Assembly: GCA_034096865.1 (NCBI GenBank)
Contig: JAWQFJ010002873.1
Location: 47,484 to 111,483, forward strand
Length of the DNA: 64,000 nt
DNA from: Theodoxus fluviatilis
Taxonomy: Eukaryota > Mollusca > Gastropoda > Cycloneritida > Neritidae
Direction of reading: 5' to 3'
Shown here: piece by piece, positions 1-12,969 of the stretch
Position numbering within the stretch: position 1 is the stretch's first letter
How the letters are laid out: each line of letters opens with the position of its first letter
Notes under the pieces: model-generated
Databases searched by the model: none
The model's input: only the letters and a program-made list of their open reading frames with translations
What the model was told of the DNA's origin: nothing
Made by a program: the position numbers and the translations under genes

Positions 1-1020
1 TCGGGTGGAGCCGTGGGCGGAGGTTATGCTGATGGGCGCATAGATGATGCTGATTAGAGCATATATTACAGTCCATCGATCTCCCTTTGCTTTCAGGCCA
101 GAGAGCCGTATCTGGCCGCTTCTTCCGTGCCACAGCATTATGATAAAGGAAGGCATGCATTACAAGAAACAGTTTCGTCAGTCTGCGATTCCGCGACACC
201 GGGATCATTACACTCCATCGAGAAGCGCATTGAATTTTGTGTTCTTCCTCTTACCAGATACAAATGCTCACTGCACGAATCGCCACAAAATAATATGTTC
301 GTGACGGAAGAAGCTATTTTCACTTATGTAATCATGGAAATACATTAAGCAGCAATAAGAAATAACAACACCAGCATCAATTGGATCCAGACCACGCACA
401 AAAGCAAGGCAAAAACACACTGTCAAACCTTTAATTTCGTGTGACGCAACAAGTCGCCTCAAAAAGCTCAGAGAGCGACAGAGGCATTTCGCGAGAGACA
501 ACGGCAATTTCTCGCACCTCTATCCTGCAGGCAAAAGACGCGGCCTCTGCAGCCCGCTATAGTCTGTTCTACAACACGAGCCAGGCCTCAAGACAACCAA
601 GAACGCTGCCAATCATGAACCTAGGGGAGAGCATCGATTTTCTACCAGACAGAAGAAGAATCGGCGGCAGCAACAGCAGCAACAGCAGCAGCTTCCGTTG
701 CAACCTCGAGTCATAACACTACTGCGCGCACTCGGACACCAAGTCACGACAATGCCACTACGCACTGGATGCCATCTACGTCCAATCCTCCTTAACAATG
801 GCTTCACCATGCTGGCTCCGAGAGCTTCCACACTAGAAATAAAGGACACTGAGGGTAGGGGGGGTCAAGGTGATCAAAGCCACAATATCAAAGTCCACGT
901 GGAAGGAAAGGAGGAAGGGAAGGATGGGAGTGTACGCGTGCTTACGATGGAGACGTTTGGGCGGACACAGGGTGTGGCACTATGGTGTAATCCGGCCCGC
1001 TGACGTGGGAGGGGAGCAGA
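1..1020. other. No gene recognised; unique flank before the polypurine array
   Basis: Mixed-composition sequence with several CpGs. A short CAG/CAA-rich patch at about 665-697 would encode a short Ser/Asn or Gln run depending on frame. Open frames are under about 100 codons, overlap each other on both strands and show no recognisable domain or convincing splice pairs. I see no supportable gene. Confidence 0.5.
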
Positions 1021-1028
1021 TTAGGCAG

Positions 1029-2316
1029 GGATGGAAGGGAAGAAAGGAAGGGGGAAGGGGTAACGGAGAAGAGGAAGGGGAGAGGGAGAAGAGGAAGGGG
1101 GGAGGGAAAAGAGGAAGGGGGGAGGGAAAAGAGGAAGGGGGGAGGGAGAAAGGAAGGGGGAAGAGGAAAGGGGAAGGGAGAAGAGGAAGGGGGGAGGGAG
1201 AAGAGGAAGGGGGGAGGGAGAAAGGGGGGAGGGAGAAGAGGAAGGGGGGAGGGAGAAGAGGAAGGGGGGAGGGAGAAGAAGGGGGGAGGGAGAAAGGAAG
1301 GGGGGAGGGAGAAGAGGAAGGGGGAGGGAGAAGAGGAAGGGGGGAGGGAGAAGAGGAAGGGGGGAGGGAGAAGAGGAAGGGAGAAGAGGAAGGGGAAGAG
1401 GAAGGGGGAAGGGATAAGGGAGAAGAGGAAGGGGGGAGGGAGAAGAGAAGGGGGGAGGGAGAAAGGAAGGGGGAGGGAGAAGAGGAAGGGGGAGGGAGAT
1501 GAGGAAGGAGGGAGGGAGAAGAGGAAGGGAGTAGAGGAAGCGGGGAGGGAGAAGAGAAAGGGGGGAGGGAGAAGAGGAAGGGGGGAGGGATGTGGGAGAA
1601 GAGGAAGTGGGGAGGGAGAAGAGGAAGGGGGGAGGGAGAAGAGGAAGGGGGGAGGGAGAAGAGAAAGGGGGAGGGAGAAAAGAAGGGGGGAGGGAGAAAG
1701 GAAGGGGGAGGGAGAAGAGGAAGGGGGAGGGAGATGAGGAAGGCGGGAGGGAGAAGAGGAAGGGGGAAGGGATAAGGGAGAAGAGGAAGGGGGGAGGGAG
1801 AAGAGAAGGGGGGAGGGAGAAAGGAAGGGGGAGGGAGAAGAGGAAGGGGGAGGGAGATGAGGAAGGAGGGAGGGAGAAGAGGAAGGGAGTAGAGGAAGCG
1901 GGGAGGGAGAAGAGAAAGGGGGGAGGGAGAAGAGGAAGGGGGGAGGGAGAAGAGGAAGGGGGGAGGGAGAAGAGGAAGGGGGGAGGGAGAAAGGAAGGGG
2001 GGAGGGAGAAAGGAAGGGGGGAGGGAGGGTGAAGAGGAAGGGGGGAGGGAGAAAGGAAGGGGGGAGGGAGAAAGGAAGGGGGGAGGGAGAAGAGGAAGGG
2101 GGGAGGGAGAAAGGAAGGGGGGAGGGAGAAGAGAAAGGGGGGAGGGAGAAGAGGAAAGGGGAAGGGATGTGGGAGAAGAGGAAGTGGGGAGGGAGAAGAG
2201 GAAGGGGGGAGGGAGAAGAGGAAGGGGGGAGGGAGAAGAGAAAGGGGGAGGGAGAAAAGAAGGGGGGAGGGAGAAAGGAAGGGGGATGGGAAAAGAGGAA
2301 GGGGGAAGGTGATGGC
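1029..2316. repeat. Polypurine GGGAGAAGAGGAAGG minisatellite, about 1.3 kb
   Basis: Almost pure purine on the plus strand, built from roughly 20-bp units of the type GGGAGAAGAGGAAGGGG with length variants. It has higher-order structure: a block beginning with the rare word GGGATAAGGG at 1411 recurs at 1769 (358 bp later), and a block beginning TGTGGGAG at 1591 recurs at 2168 (577 bp later). The long open frames across it are Ser/Pro/Leu/Phe or Gly/Arg/Glu/Lys low-complexity translations and are not genes. A tract of this kind can form intramolecular triplex (H-DNA) and is prone to length change. Confidence 0.95.
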
Positions 2317-2820
2317 CGTGGAGTGGAGGCAGAGAAGATTACAGTGACTACAGTGACAGCAACACAAGGAAAGGGAGAGGAGGAAGAAGAAGAGGCGGGC
2401 GATGAGAATAGGAACAAATTGAACAACAGAAGGCTCTCGACACCTGACCAATGCAGGGTTCCACCAATGACGTCAAAGAACAGATACCAACACGCACTTT
2501 CAGGTGTCACGGCGTTTCCGGGACGCTACGACGATTCCATTAAGTTCTCAAGCTGATCAGGTGGGCGGACTATTGTTAACGTCCATGCTTTCGCGTTCCC
2601 ACAAAGGAAAGTGTTCTATTCCTGTGCCTGACTGTTTCCGATAAAACGTCTGAGATGTGATCCTGTCTTCTGCCCATTTACTCGGGGGACACTCAAACTT
2701 ACAAAGTGGCATCCTTGTACACGCCAACGCTGCCAGGTTGAGCACTCGGACTGATGCAATGACAAGTGAATGAGAAATGCAGTGGTTAAGTTCAAATCAC
2801 ACCTGTACTGCTGCCTAAAA

Positions 2821-3000
2821 GAATGGGGGGGGGAGGGGGGAGGGGGGAGGGGGGAGGGGGGAGGGGGGAGAGGGGACGAGGGACGGGGGACGGGGGGGGG
2901 GGGAACAGGAGAGGGGGGACGGGGGACAGGGGAGGGGGGATGGGGGAGGGGGGACAGGGTAGGGGGGGAAGGGGCAGGGGGGGGGGGAGGGGGGAGGGGC
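2821..3000. repeat. G-rich tract (GGGGGGA units), G-quadruplex prone
   Basis: About 180 bp of G-runs of four to ten, broken by single A or AC, on the plus strand. Many runs of three or more G with very short loops meet the usual G-quadruplex pattern several times over. The Pro-rich and Gly-rich open frames here are artefacts of composition. Confidence 0.9.
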
Positions 3001-3319
3001 ATTCGTGTACAACATTCATTATATACGACCAACAGGAACAGTTTAAGCTTCTTAATGCAATCGAACAAAAACTTTCGTTTACCTGTCCAACCCCACTCGA
3101 AGTCTTCACGTCTTCATAAGTTTCAAAGCGTGGTACGCTACCATCTATGGTAACAGAATGTTCCCAGGGCACGTCAACTTCAAATGCATCACACCCTTTT
3201 ACACCTTTTGCCAGTCGCTTCCAGATGTGGAACAAACTATTAGCAACTCCACGAGAAAATTATTGTATTTTTTTCCTTTAACTTCTGTCTAAAGAGGTTA
3301 TGAGAGAGCGAGCGAGCGC

Positions 3320-3772
<453 letters not shown>

Positions 3773-3789
3773 AAAGACACACACATCCA

Positions 3790-4835
3790 CAAGAATCAAA
3801 TAACCAGCCCGGAACTACTAATATTAGCGCATGAGTAATGGCAGGTGATCCTGTTGACCGACTTCCGTTTGGTAGGAAGGTGAACGGGCTGCACTGCGTG
3901 CCTCACTGCCAGGCGTTGTCAAAGCGCCACTGCCTCCTGAAGCAAGACCCAACGCTGCGTCACCCAAGAAATCGCAATTAACTTTAACCTGGCAAGCGAT
4001 AAAGATCAATTGACCCCGCTTCAAAAGAGCATAAAATCGACATGTCGCAGCGTGAGCAGTTCAGTTCAGTTCAGTCTCTTAACCCTGAGATGGGTTGTTG
4101 AGGCACCACTGATGACTTTCGGACAATCTTCCTCCATCGATCTCTATCCTCTGTGGCTCGCTGTGAGTCGGCAAAGGTCAAGCCTGTCCACTCTTTGATG
4201 TTGTCTTCCCACCTGTTTCTCTGCCTGCCTCTCCTTCTCCCACCTGGTACGCCGTTAAAATCCCGCCTGATCCCTGCAAATTACTACATAGCCCCGAAAA
4301 CGTTTTTTTCCCATTTCAGTAAAAGCTGGGTGCCGTATTTACAAGGGGCGGTATAACCAGAGTGCTTCTGATTTCCGTGGTTGTAACCACACAACAGTCG
4401 GAGGGTTTTGGGGCCACTGTGCTTCCAGCCAGTCGACTTTCTGCTTCCATAGACTTTGAGTGTACTGCGGACCGAAGATGGCACTTCTGATCGATCTGCA
4501 TGGTGGGTGCGCGACACTGTCATTTGCATGGTTGCGGAGATGGGAGTGATAGATCTTGTTAGACCGACTTTCGCTTAGCAACATCCCCAGTGGCACATTA
4601 CGCATGCCGCTGGGGAACACACGCACACTTAAACACATGCGACCACGTTAACACGGATTTGCACAACAACATGCACGCACATACAAAAATGCACGTATGC
4701 AATGTATGCATGATATGCACAAACACTAGCACGCATGTGCGCGCACACACACATATACATTTACACACGCTTTTGAGGCACCATGTTTAAAAAGTTATTT
4801 TAACATTAGGTAGACCTCATCAGAGCGTCTCAGCT
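3790..4835. other. No gene recognised
   Basis: Ordinary mixed sequence. A small degenerate CA/GCAC-rich patch lies at about 4615-4770. No domain, splice-bounded exon or RNA gene was found. Confidence 0.5.
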
Positions 4836-4837
4836 AG

Positions 4838-5250
4838 CTACAACCTTACGCCCACCTCAGCAATCTGTGCTGATCCTGCACAAAGATCATTTGAATCCAG
4901 ATTCCTTAAACTGATGCATGATCTATCACATTCTCATGAAAATCCAGCACAAAGGCAGCCTGGATCGTGTGCTACATAACATCATCTCGAGTCGACGGCA
5001 GAATTCAACGCTAGGCTTACTACAAGATCCCACTTGCCAGTGTGGAGTAGCCAGGGCATCTGAACAGATGCAGCATGAAACATGCCTTTACCGTGATTCT
5101 CAGCAATACGTCCTTTTGCGCAATTAATCATTTAAGAGAACCTCAGTATTTCGAAAGGCCGGAGCCGCTCTAAGTCCTCGCCTCCTCATCAGCGGCAACC
5201 CCTGGCTGCTGGGCTTTCGGGGCCTGCTCCAGTAGCTCAGCCTGGGGCCG
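4838..5250 (+). pseudogene. Decayed non-LTR retrotransposon 3' end (zinc-knuckle-like region)
   Basis: In plus-strand frames broken by stops, the translation between about 4920 and 5120 has the look of the C-terminal tail of LINE polyproteins: an Arg/Asn-rich stretch, then CQCG, then a spaced H..TCL at about 5030-5095. Such tails carry a C-x-C-G ... H ... C pattern downstream of the reverse transcriptase. No reverse-transcriptase core is left upstream. This is a fragment and cannot be functional. The family is uncertain. Confidence 0.4.
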
Positions 5251-5849
5251 ATCGGGACATGGTCACATCAAGCAGATCATGCAGTGCGTTCAGATCAGCC
5301 TGGACGGTAGAGCCCAACCCATGCACCACGACGTGGTTGCCAAACCCCATATGCAGCCTCAAGAAGCATCACTACACGTATCCACTAATCATGCAGAAAA
5401 ATCAATACCCAGCCATCAAGAGAGTATTCTTTCAGCACTATTAAAACTGCGATTCCAGTGTGATAGTGCTTAACGAGAGTGGTGTCCAAGACAACAGACC
5501 TCCAGGGACACTTCTTCTTTTCCCCCCTAAAGCTGTAGCGTTAACAGTCATCAATAGCTGCATTCAAATGTAGCAATAAGGCATGCAAATTCCAAAACGA
5601 CTTTTTAAATCTATGGGAAAAGAAGGAAATAACTGAATTATGTTTCACATCCCAGCGTCCATCTTGGAATGTAGTGATGCTCCTTTTTTAACCATCTAAA
5701 AGTACTGAAGAAGACGTGTATAGTCTTTTCAAACCTACTGCACAGTAAACTCCACTCAACTTAAATGCTGAAAGAACAGAGCAGATAGAAGAAGAAAAAG
5801 GCCAAGCTACCAGAAACCTGCCAAAGAGTGAAAGCCTGGTACCCAGGAG

Positions 5850-6694
5850 AACAAGAAGGGCAAAGCCCATACGACTCACATGCTTGACCTTGACCTTTAT
5901 ATGACCTTGACCTTCAGGTGACCTTCAAGGTCAAGGTCAAACAACTAAACCTACCAATGACATCATACACAAAGAAATGCTTTACACATTTTTCCTACCA
6001 AAATACATGTGACCTTAACCCAAGGTCAAGGTCATCCAAGGTCATGCAACACAAAGCTCTTAATTCAAGACATAGGAAGCACAATGGTGCTTATTGGCAC
6101 TTTCTACCATGAGATAATTATAGTCACTTTTAGTGGTTCACTACCCCATTTTGGTCACATTTCATAAGGGTCAAAGTGACCTTGACCTTGATGATATGTG
6201 AACAAATGTGTCTCATGATGAAAGTATAACATGTGCCCCACATAATTATTAAGTTTGAAACAGTTATCTTCCATAGTTCAGGGTCAAGGTCACTTCAAAA
6301 TATGTATACAATCCAACTTTGAAGAGCTCCTGTGACCTTGACCTTGAAGCAAGGTCAACCAAACTGGTATCAAAAGATAGGGCTTGCTTTGACCTATATA
6401 CCACTTGTAGCTAAGGTCGCCATTCTCAATAACGTGGGAGAAAATTGGGAAAATGTGAAAAATGACTGTTTTTGAGACCACATTTATGGCTCCTGTGACC
6501 TTGACCTTGAAGCAAGGTCAAGTCACTATGTATGTTTTTTGAGGCCTTGTCATCTTACACCATCATGCCACATTTGGTGTTGATAGACTTAATAGTCTCC
6601 GAGAAAAATCCAACGTTTAAGTTTTTTACGCCTGGACGCCCGGACGGACGACACGGCTCAGTACATAGACTCACTTTTGCTTCGCATGTGAGTC
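5850..6694 (-). mobile_element. Interspersed element rich in AAGGTCA half-sites, copy A
   Basis: About 845 bp, matching nearly base for base (by eye) the inverse complement of 50573-51429. One edge carries the hairpin GACTCACATGCG...GTGAGTC at about 6668-6694; the other has ACGACTCACATGC near 5871, so the two ends share an inverted GACTCACATGC word. Inside are eight clusters of TGACCTTGACCTT or its complement. There is no open reading frame of note, so it is non-autonomous. I assigned the minus strand by taking copy B as plus. I cannot name the family. Confidence 0.85.
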
Positions 6695-9280
6695 AAAAAT
6701 GGCTCCTGGTGATATATTCACAGTGCACAACTGCCAGACACACACTCCCTTTCTGCAAAGGTCGGCAGCTCCATCCCTGCAGTATTGATCCACAGCCAGC
6801 TGTATGGACAGGGAAAATAGAGGCAACCCTCCCTACCCAGCATCGGGTCTCTACTCCAGCTCTCCTCCACTTGTACTGACCCATGGAATGGACTTGGCAC
6901 CAACAGGAATTTGTGACATGAAAACCTGAGATAGCTATGACTGCATGGAACAAATAACAAAAGAAATGAGAAAAAGGCCTCTGGAAGTGCTTTCATAAGC
7001 AACATTCCAAAGGTGATGAGAGGAGAGAAGAAAATAAACACTGACATTTCACAGGACAAAGATTTGGGTCATTCTGGTCAGCTGATGACACTTTTCCAGC
7101 TCCAAACTCTGGGATCTGAAAGTCAAATGCCAGCAAGCTGACATCCGCTTCCCATTTCCTGTGAAGCCACAGGACTGGGCCAGTGTGTGTGGCACAAGGC
7201 ATCCGAATATTGGGCACTGCCAACACACTCTCTTGACTCTGCCTGCATTTGGGTGCCTCTTTTCTGACTGGCGAATAGTCTGAACTCTATGACAATGTTC
7301 CAGACACAATCTCCACCTAACATCTCCTCTCTCAGAATGAGCAACAAAACAAGTAAGAACAAACCAGCATTCCACACACACAAATCACAACAGAATTCAG
7401 CTTAGAACTGATGGCCCAATGCGGTCAGTTCCAATGCTTCCTGGTAATCTCTCAGGTGTTTGGGGCTGGCCCCAGGCTGAGCCACTTGAGTAGGCCCCAA
7501 AGCCTGGGACCCAGGGTTTCAAGTGGAATGAAAGGGATCTTTTCAGGCTTCCTTTTCTTTGAAGTTTCATTCACTTATTCTCTTATATTATCGCCTCTTG
7601 TTCTGATTCATGATTGATGTTTATGTACATTATGATGAACCAACTGATTTTTTAACTTCTTATTCTTCCAAATATGTTTGTCTTGTTCAGGCAAATGTAT
7701 GTATGTAATTCTCTTTCTTTTAACTCCCTTAAATAACTTTGTATTAATTTGTAATATGCCTGTCATGTATTGTTCTTCATGTCTCTGTGTATGTGTGTGG
7801 TGGTCACATCATGACCCAACAAGTCCTGACCTTGATGAAATCTGTGATTTCTTTCAAGAAAAGCTAGCTTACATGAGCAGTAAAATGAAAATTGATCAGA
7901 AATACCTTGAGCCCTATATATAATCAGTTCTCTCCAAGAGTTCAAAATGTAGATTGCTGCAGCTTCGGGATGCTACTGTTAGTGCAACAATGTCAGTCTT
8001 CCAATCAGAGAGACACCACCTATACAGAGCTTGCTCCCTCCATTTCTCAGTGTTCTTCATCAGGTTGTCATTAATCTTCAGGCTGGCATGCTGGCATTAG
8101 GCAAGTTTTTGTTAACTTCATCAATTATTCTGGCAATAACAAATGTGTTGTTATGTTGTGTTGTGCAACAGATTTTATGGTTGCTTACAAATCTGTTTAT
8201 TTTGTGCAAACTTGACACCCACAGTATATGGACTAACTACCCTCGTCACTGCAATTATGTGAACTACATCTTGACAAATCACTGCATTTCACATACACAT
8301 GCACGCATGCACACACAGGCACATATCATCCCAGTTCTACCGAAGGTAATTACAGTTAAATAAAGGAAATCATCTCTATAAAATGAACAATATGCAATTA
8401 AATTATATTGCTCTGCATGTTTGAAATCAAAATAGAATCTTTAATAAGAGCAAAACTGAACTGATTTTATTCTTCAAGTTCTTACCATCACAAGCAATCA
8501 TCTGTGGCACATCAAGGTGCAAATCTATTGGACTCAGTCCACATCAACCATCAGGTCAAAGTAGAAAATAGAACAACATAAAAGTCATAAAAATGCTACA
8601 TTTTTCACAAGACGTGTAGCAACATTTTGCCACTTGTTGACTTGCACAAGTCTCAAATGCAACAAAAAGAAAATGAAACACTAATTTTAATGACTTGAAT
8701 TTTGAAAGATGAACAGAAAAAGTTAAAGTGGAGGAGAAAGAGGAGAGTGGGAAGAAGGGACCAAAAAGAGGAAGAAGGGAGAAGAGCAATCAAGATATAC
8801 ATGTATGCATTGCTAGACACCGAACAGAGGACGACCCAAAAACATTTGAAAAGTGTATGTGTTTTTCAATTGAAAAGTTCTTCACTCTCCCTCTAGACAG
8901 TGCTCACCAACCTTCTGCAAGCATTACACAATCACACACTGACAAATACACAGCATGCATGACACTACAGAACCCTGCAGGGAAAGTCCTCATCTACATC
9001 ATTATGTACATGGAAAAAGCACAGCTTTGCTTTGATGCACAGAGCCACATGTATCTTGCATTAATGCAGGATCCTGAATGTTACATACATGTCCATTAAT
9101 ATTTCTCCTTCAGTTTTCCAGCTTTGGCTTACTCTGGTGTGCCATTTGTGCAAGATCCAGCACAGACTGCTTCAACACAAAGCAGTCTTCTTATCAAACA
9201 AAGCAGAAATAAACAGCCATCTCTAGTTCAAGAACACATCCTCTTTAGTATTCCCTGCAGCAAATGCCAGAATTCAGAGT
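6695..9280. other. No gene recognised
   Basis: About 2.6 kb of AT-rich sequence. A short imperfect GGGGCTGGCCCC-type palindrome cluster lies at about 7462-7515. Open frames are at most about 120 codons, run through sequence without codon structure and have no identifiable domain. It could be intron or intergenic DNA. Confidence 0.45.
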
Positions 9281-10534
9281 GACTACAAGACTGCCCGACT
9301 ACAAGACTGCCCGACTACTAGACTGCCCGACTACTAGACTGCCAGACTACAAGATTATTTGACTACAAGACTGCCCGACTACAAGACTACCCAACTACTA
9401 GACTGCCCGACTACTAAACTGCCAGACTACAAGATTATTTGACTACAAGACTGCCCGACTACTAGACTGCCCGACTACAAGACTGCCCGACTACAGGACT
9501 GCCCGACTACTAGTACTCCACTGCCCGACTACAAGATTGCCCGACTACAAGATTGCCTGACTACAGGGCTGCCCGACTACAGGACTGCCCAACTACAAGA
9601 CTGCCCGACTACAAGATTATTTGACTACAAGATTATTTGACTACAAAACTGTCCGACTAATGGACTACCTGACTACAAGAGTGCCTGACTACAAGACTGC
9701 CCGACTACAAGATTATTTGACTACAAGACTGCACGACTACTAGACTACCCAACTACAAGATTGTTTGACTGCAAGACTGTCTGACTACAAGACTGCCTGA
9801 CTACAAGACTGCCTGACTACAATTTTGTTTGACTACAAGACTGCCTGACTACAAGAGTGCCAGTATACAAGACTGCCTGACTACAGGACTGCCCGACTAC
9901 TAGACTGCCCGACTACAAGATTGCCCGACTACAGGGCTGCCCGACTACAGGACTGCCCAACTACAAGACTGCCCGACTACAAGATTATTTTACTACAAAA
10001 TTATTTGACTACAAGACTGCACGACTACTAGACTACCCAACTACAAGATTGTTTGACTGCAAGACTGTCTGACTACAAGACTGCCTGACTACAAGACTGC
10101 CTGACTACAATTTTGTTTGACTACAAGACTGCCTGACTACAAGAGTGCCAGTATACAAGACTGCCTGACTACAACTTAGTACAAGATTGTTTTACTACAA
10201 GACTGCTGGACTACAAAATTGTTTGACTACAAGACTGCCCGACTACTAGACAACCCAACTACAAGATTGTTTGACTGCAAGACTGCCTGACTACAAGACT
10301 GTCTGACTACAAGCCTGCCTGACTACAAGACTGCCGCCTGACTGCTAGACTGCCTGACTACAAGATTGTTTTACTACAAGACTGCCTGACTACAAAATTG
10401 TTTGACAACAAGACTACCTGACTACAAGACTGTTGGACCACAATACTGCCTGACAACAAGACTGTCTGACTACATTAGACTGCCTGATTACAAGAATGCT
10501 AGACTACAACTTGTACAAGACTGCCAGCCTGACA
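9281..10534. repeat. 16-bp minisatellite GACTACAAGACTGCCC with 288-bp higher-order unit
   Basis: About 78 tandem copies of GACTACAAGACTGCCC with substitutions (TTATTT or TTGTTT for CTGCCC, CTACTAGACT variants). A distinctive run of variants beginning GCACGACTACTAGAC at 9731 recurs at 10019, exactly 288 bp or 18 units later, and continues in register, so part of the array grew by duplicating 18-unit blocks. The array frays into degenerate copies at its right edge. Confidence 0.95.
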
Positions 10535-11144
10535 TCCAAGATGGGGACACTGGACAGAGGAAGGGCAGAGATTCAGACAGCTAATTTGGGCTGGAGCAAA
10601 CTCCACCAGTGTTGGCATACATGGAAATCAATGGCAGTGGAAGGGGCAATGGATCCTGTCCAAACCTGGAGACAGACACCATGGACACCAGTGTCAAGGA
10701 AGAGGTGGAGAGAGGGAAGAACAAGTGAGATACCTGCAGCTGCCTACCAATTAAGCTGACACAAAAAAGCTGCAGGTTTATATTCCTGACAGAACAGCCA
10801 AATCAGCAAAACCTGTTATGAACTTATTTCCACAGAGGAGGAAAAATCCCAACTGAAACCAAATGTCCTTGAAGTAGCTGACTCACAACCCTGACACATC
10901 TGTACAGACCTTTGTTAAACAACAGAACTCGCAGTGATGAATCAGTTTCCAGACTCATCAACAAAGCAGACCTATCTTGCTCATGGAGAATTGCACAGTG
11001 TGCCCAAAATCCCCTGTATCAAACCCTTCTCCCCTTCTATCCAATAGTCTGTCTCACTAACAACATATCATAGGGTTTTATGAAGTTCATTAACTGCGTT
11101 GAGCTGCTGCTGACAGAACAGAGGGAGCATATCTTTTCCAGTTT
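10535..11144. other. No gene recognised
   Basis: Flank of the minisatellite. The first 200 bp are purine-rich with an open plus-strand frame of about 87 codons, which has no recognisable domain and starts inside the repeat. I do not call it a gene. Confidence 0.4.
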
Positions 11145-11154
11145 TCTCTCTCTG

Positions 11155-11231
<77 letters not shown>
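11145..11231. repeat. (CT)n microsatellite
   Basis: About 43 CT units with a few TGTCTC interruptions at the left edge, followed by degenerate TGTG/GCATG-rich sequence to about 11350. Confidence 0.97.
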
Positions 11232-11233
<2 letters not shown>

Positions 11234-11738
11234 GTATGTGTGCGTGTGCATGCATGCATGGGTGAGCACGTGAATGCGTGTGTGTTCATGCATGCTCATG
11301 TGTGTGATCACATGTGTGTGTGCATGTGTGTCTGTATGCATGTGTATGTGTATTTTCGTGCTTGTTAATTCAACGAAACTGCATTAGGTCAGGGCTGCAA
11401 AGTTTAGAATGTCCTCACTTCAATGTTATCAATCACACCCACACAGTGGTGCACAGGGACAGAGAAACCAAGAGTGTTATTTCATCCTCCCTCTCCATCA
11501 CAACAGTAGCATGGCCCTCCCTATCACATGAGCAGCATGATGCTAGGCAGACTTGTGACTCATAGGCATCTCAGCATCTCCCACCCACACCAGCAGCTGC
11601 AGCAAGTGTTCCTCTTTCTCCCTACTCTCTTTCTTGTCCTGCAATCCAGCATCTCCAACTCCTTCCCCATCCCTGTCACTTCATTATGTCCTCTGTCCAC
11701 TCTTCTAACACCCCACATCCATATTCCTTGATGCTACT

Positions 11739-11786
<48 letters not shown>

Positions 11787-11853
11787 CATGCATGCGTGTT
11801 TGATTGCATACATGGACACAGCACACAGTTGCACACATATGCATGTGCACTCA

Positions 11854-11913
<60 letters not shown>

Positions 11914-12000
11914 TGTAATCATAAACACAACACACACACACACACACACACACACATGCATGCAAGTGCATGTGTGAGCATATGTATGCATGAGTGAGCA

Positions 12001-12084
<84 letters not shown>
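11739..12084. repeat. (CA)n tracts facing a (TG)n tract
   Basis: Three (CA)n blocks (about 11739-11783, 11853-11911, 11929-11955) are followed by one (TG)n block (12003-12084), separated by GCATGCATG-type words. CA followed by TG on the same strand is an inverted repeat able to fold into a long hairpin or cruciform and to adopt Z-DNA. Confidence 0.95.
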
Positions 12085-12089
<5 letters not shown>

Positions 12090-12850
12090 ACATGCATACG
12101 TGCACATGCCCAAATGCCAAGTCCCTATATTGATCTATGACCACATAATGAGCTCTGCAAATTCTTCTGCCTATTTGTCTGCCTGGTACATCTGATGTCA
12201 GTCTGCCAACTATAGTGCCTTCATTTGCTCTCCATCTGTCTGCAAGTGGCTTTGTCTGTCTATCACAGACCACTGATAATTGATATCCCACTATTACCTT
12301 CTCCCATTTTTACATCCTCCTCCCACATGATATGAAAATACCCCAGTAAACAACTTCTGTCACAGAAAGCTGCAATTATCATGGCTGAACAAACGTTATC
12401 ATCTCTATATTCATATCAAGAGCAAATCAGGGCACAACTTTCTGACATGCTATGCTTATGCATCTCTTAACAAATTGTAAACCTATTGCCCTAAAATGTG
12501 CTGCCATTTAAACCTTTCCCCTACTCTTGTAATTGGCAAGGATCACCTTTGCACCTCTGCCTGACTACTGTTTATTATGTCAACACAAATGTTGACCTTA
12601 ACATGCAAGTAAAATATACTTGATTGTCATTTACTATCACTGATACTGCTTCCTCTACTGTAGTTATGCCTGATCTGACTGTACAGGTTGCACCTCATCT
12701 TTGTCATACACCATGGTAGAAGATTGCATCATGGTTGCAGCATCACTCTGATCAACTCTTTGACACGAATTAAGTCAAGTAGGGTTACCGAGATGAAGGA
12801 TAAATGGGGACATATGGATGAACAGATGCAAAGACACAAGAGAATGATGC
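12085..12850. other. No gene recognised
   Basis: Mixed-composition DNA between two CA-rich arrays. No open frame or motif of interest was seen. Confidence 0.5.
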
Positions 12851-12852
12851 AG

Positions 12853-12908
12853 TCACACACACACACACACACACACACAAAACACACACACAACACATAC
12901 ACACACAC

Positions 12909-12965
<57 letters not shown>
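12853..12965. repeat. (CA)n microsatellite
   Basis: About 110 bp of CA with a few AACAC and CATAC interruptions in its left half and a purer right half. Confidence 0.97.
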
Positions 12966-12966
<1 letters not shown>

Positions 12967-12969
12967 AAG

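Noticed and set aside
942..2510. Minus-strand frames of 522 and 476 codons, Ser/Pro/Leu/Phe-rich
   Set aside because: They are translations of the polypurine minisatellite in two frames at once; openness follows from the lack of T and A in stop-forming positions, not from selection.
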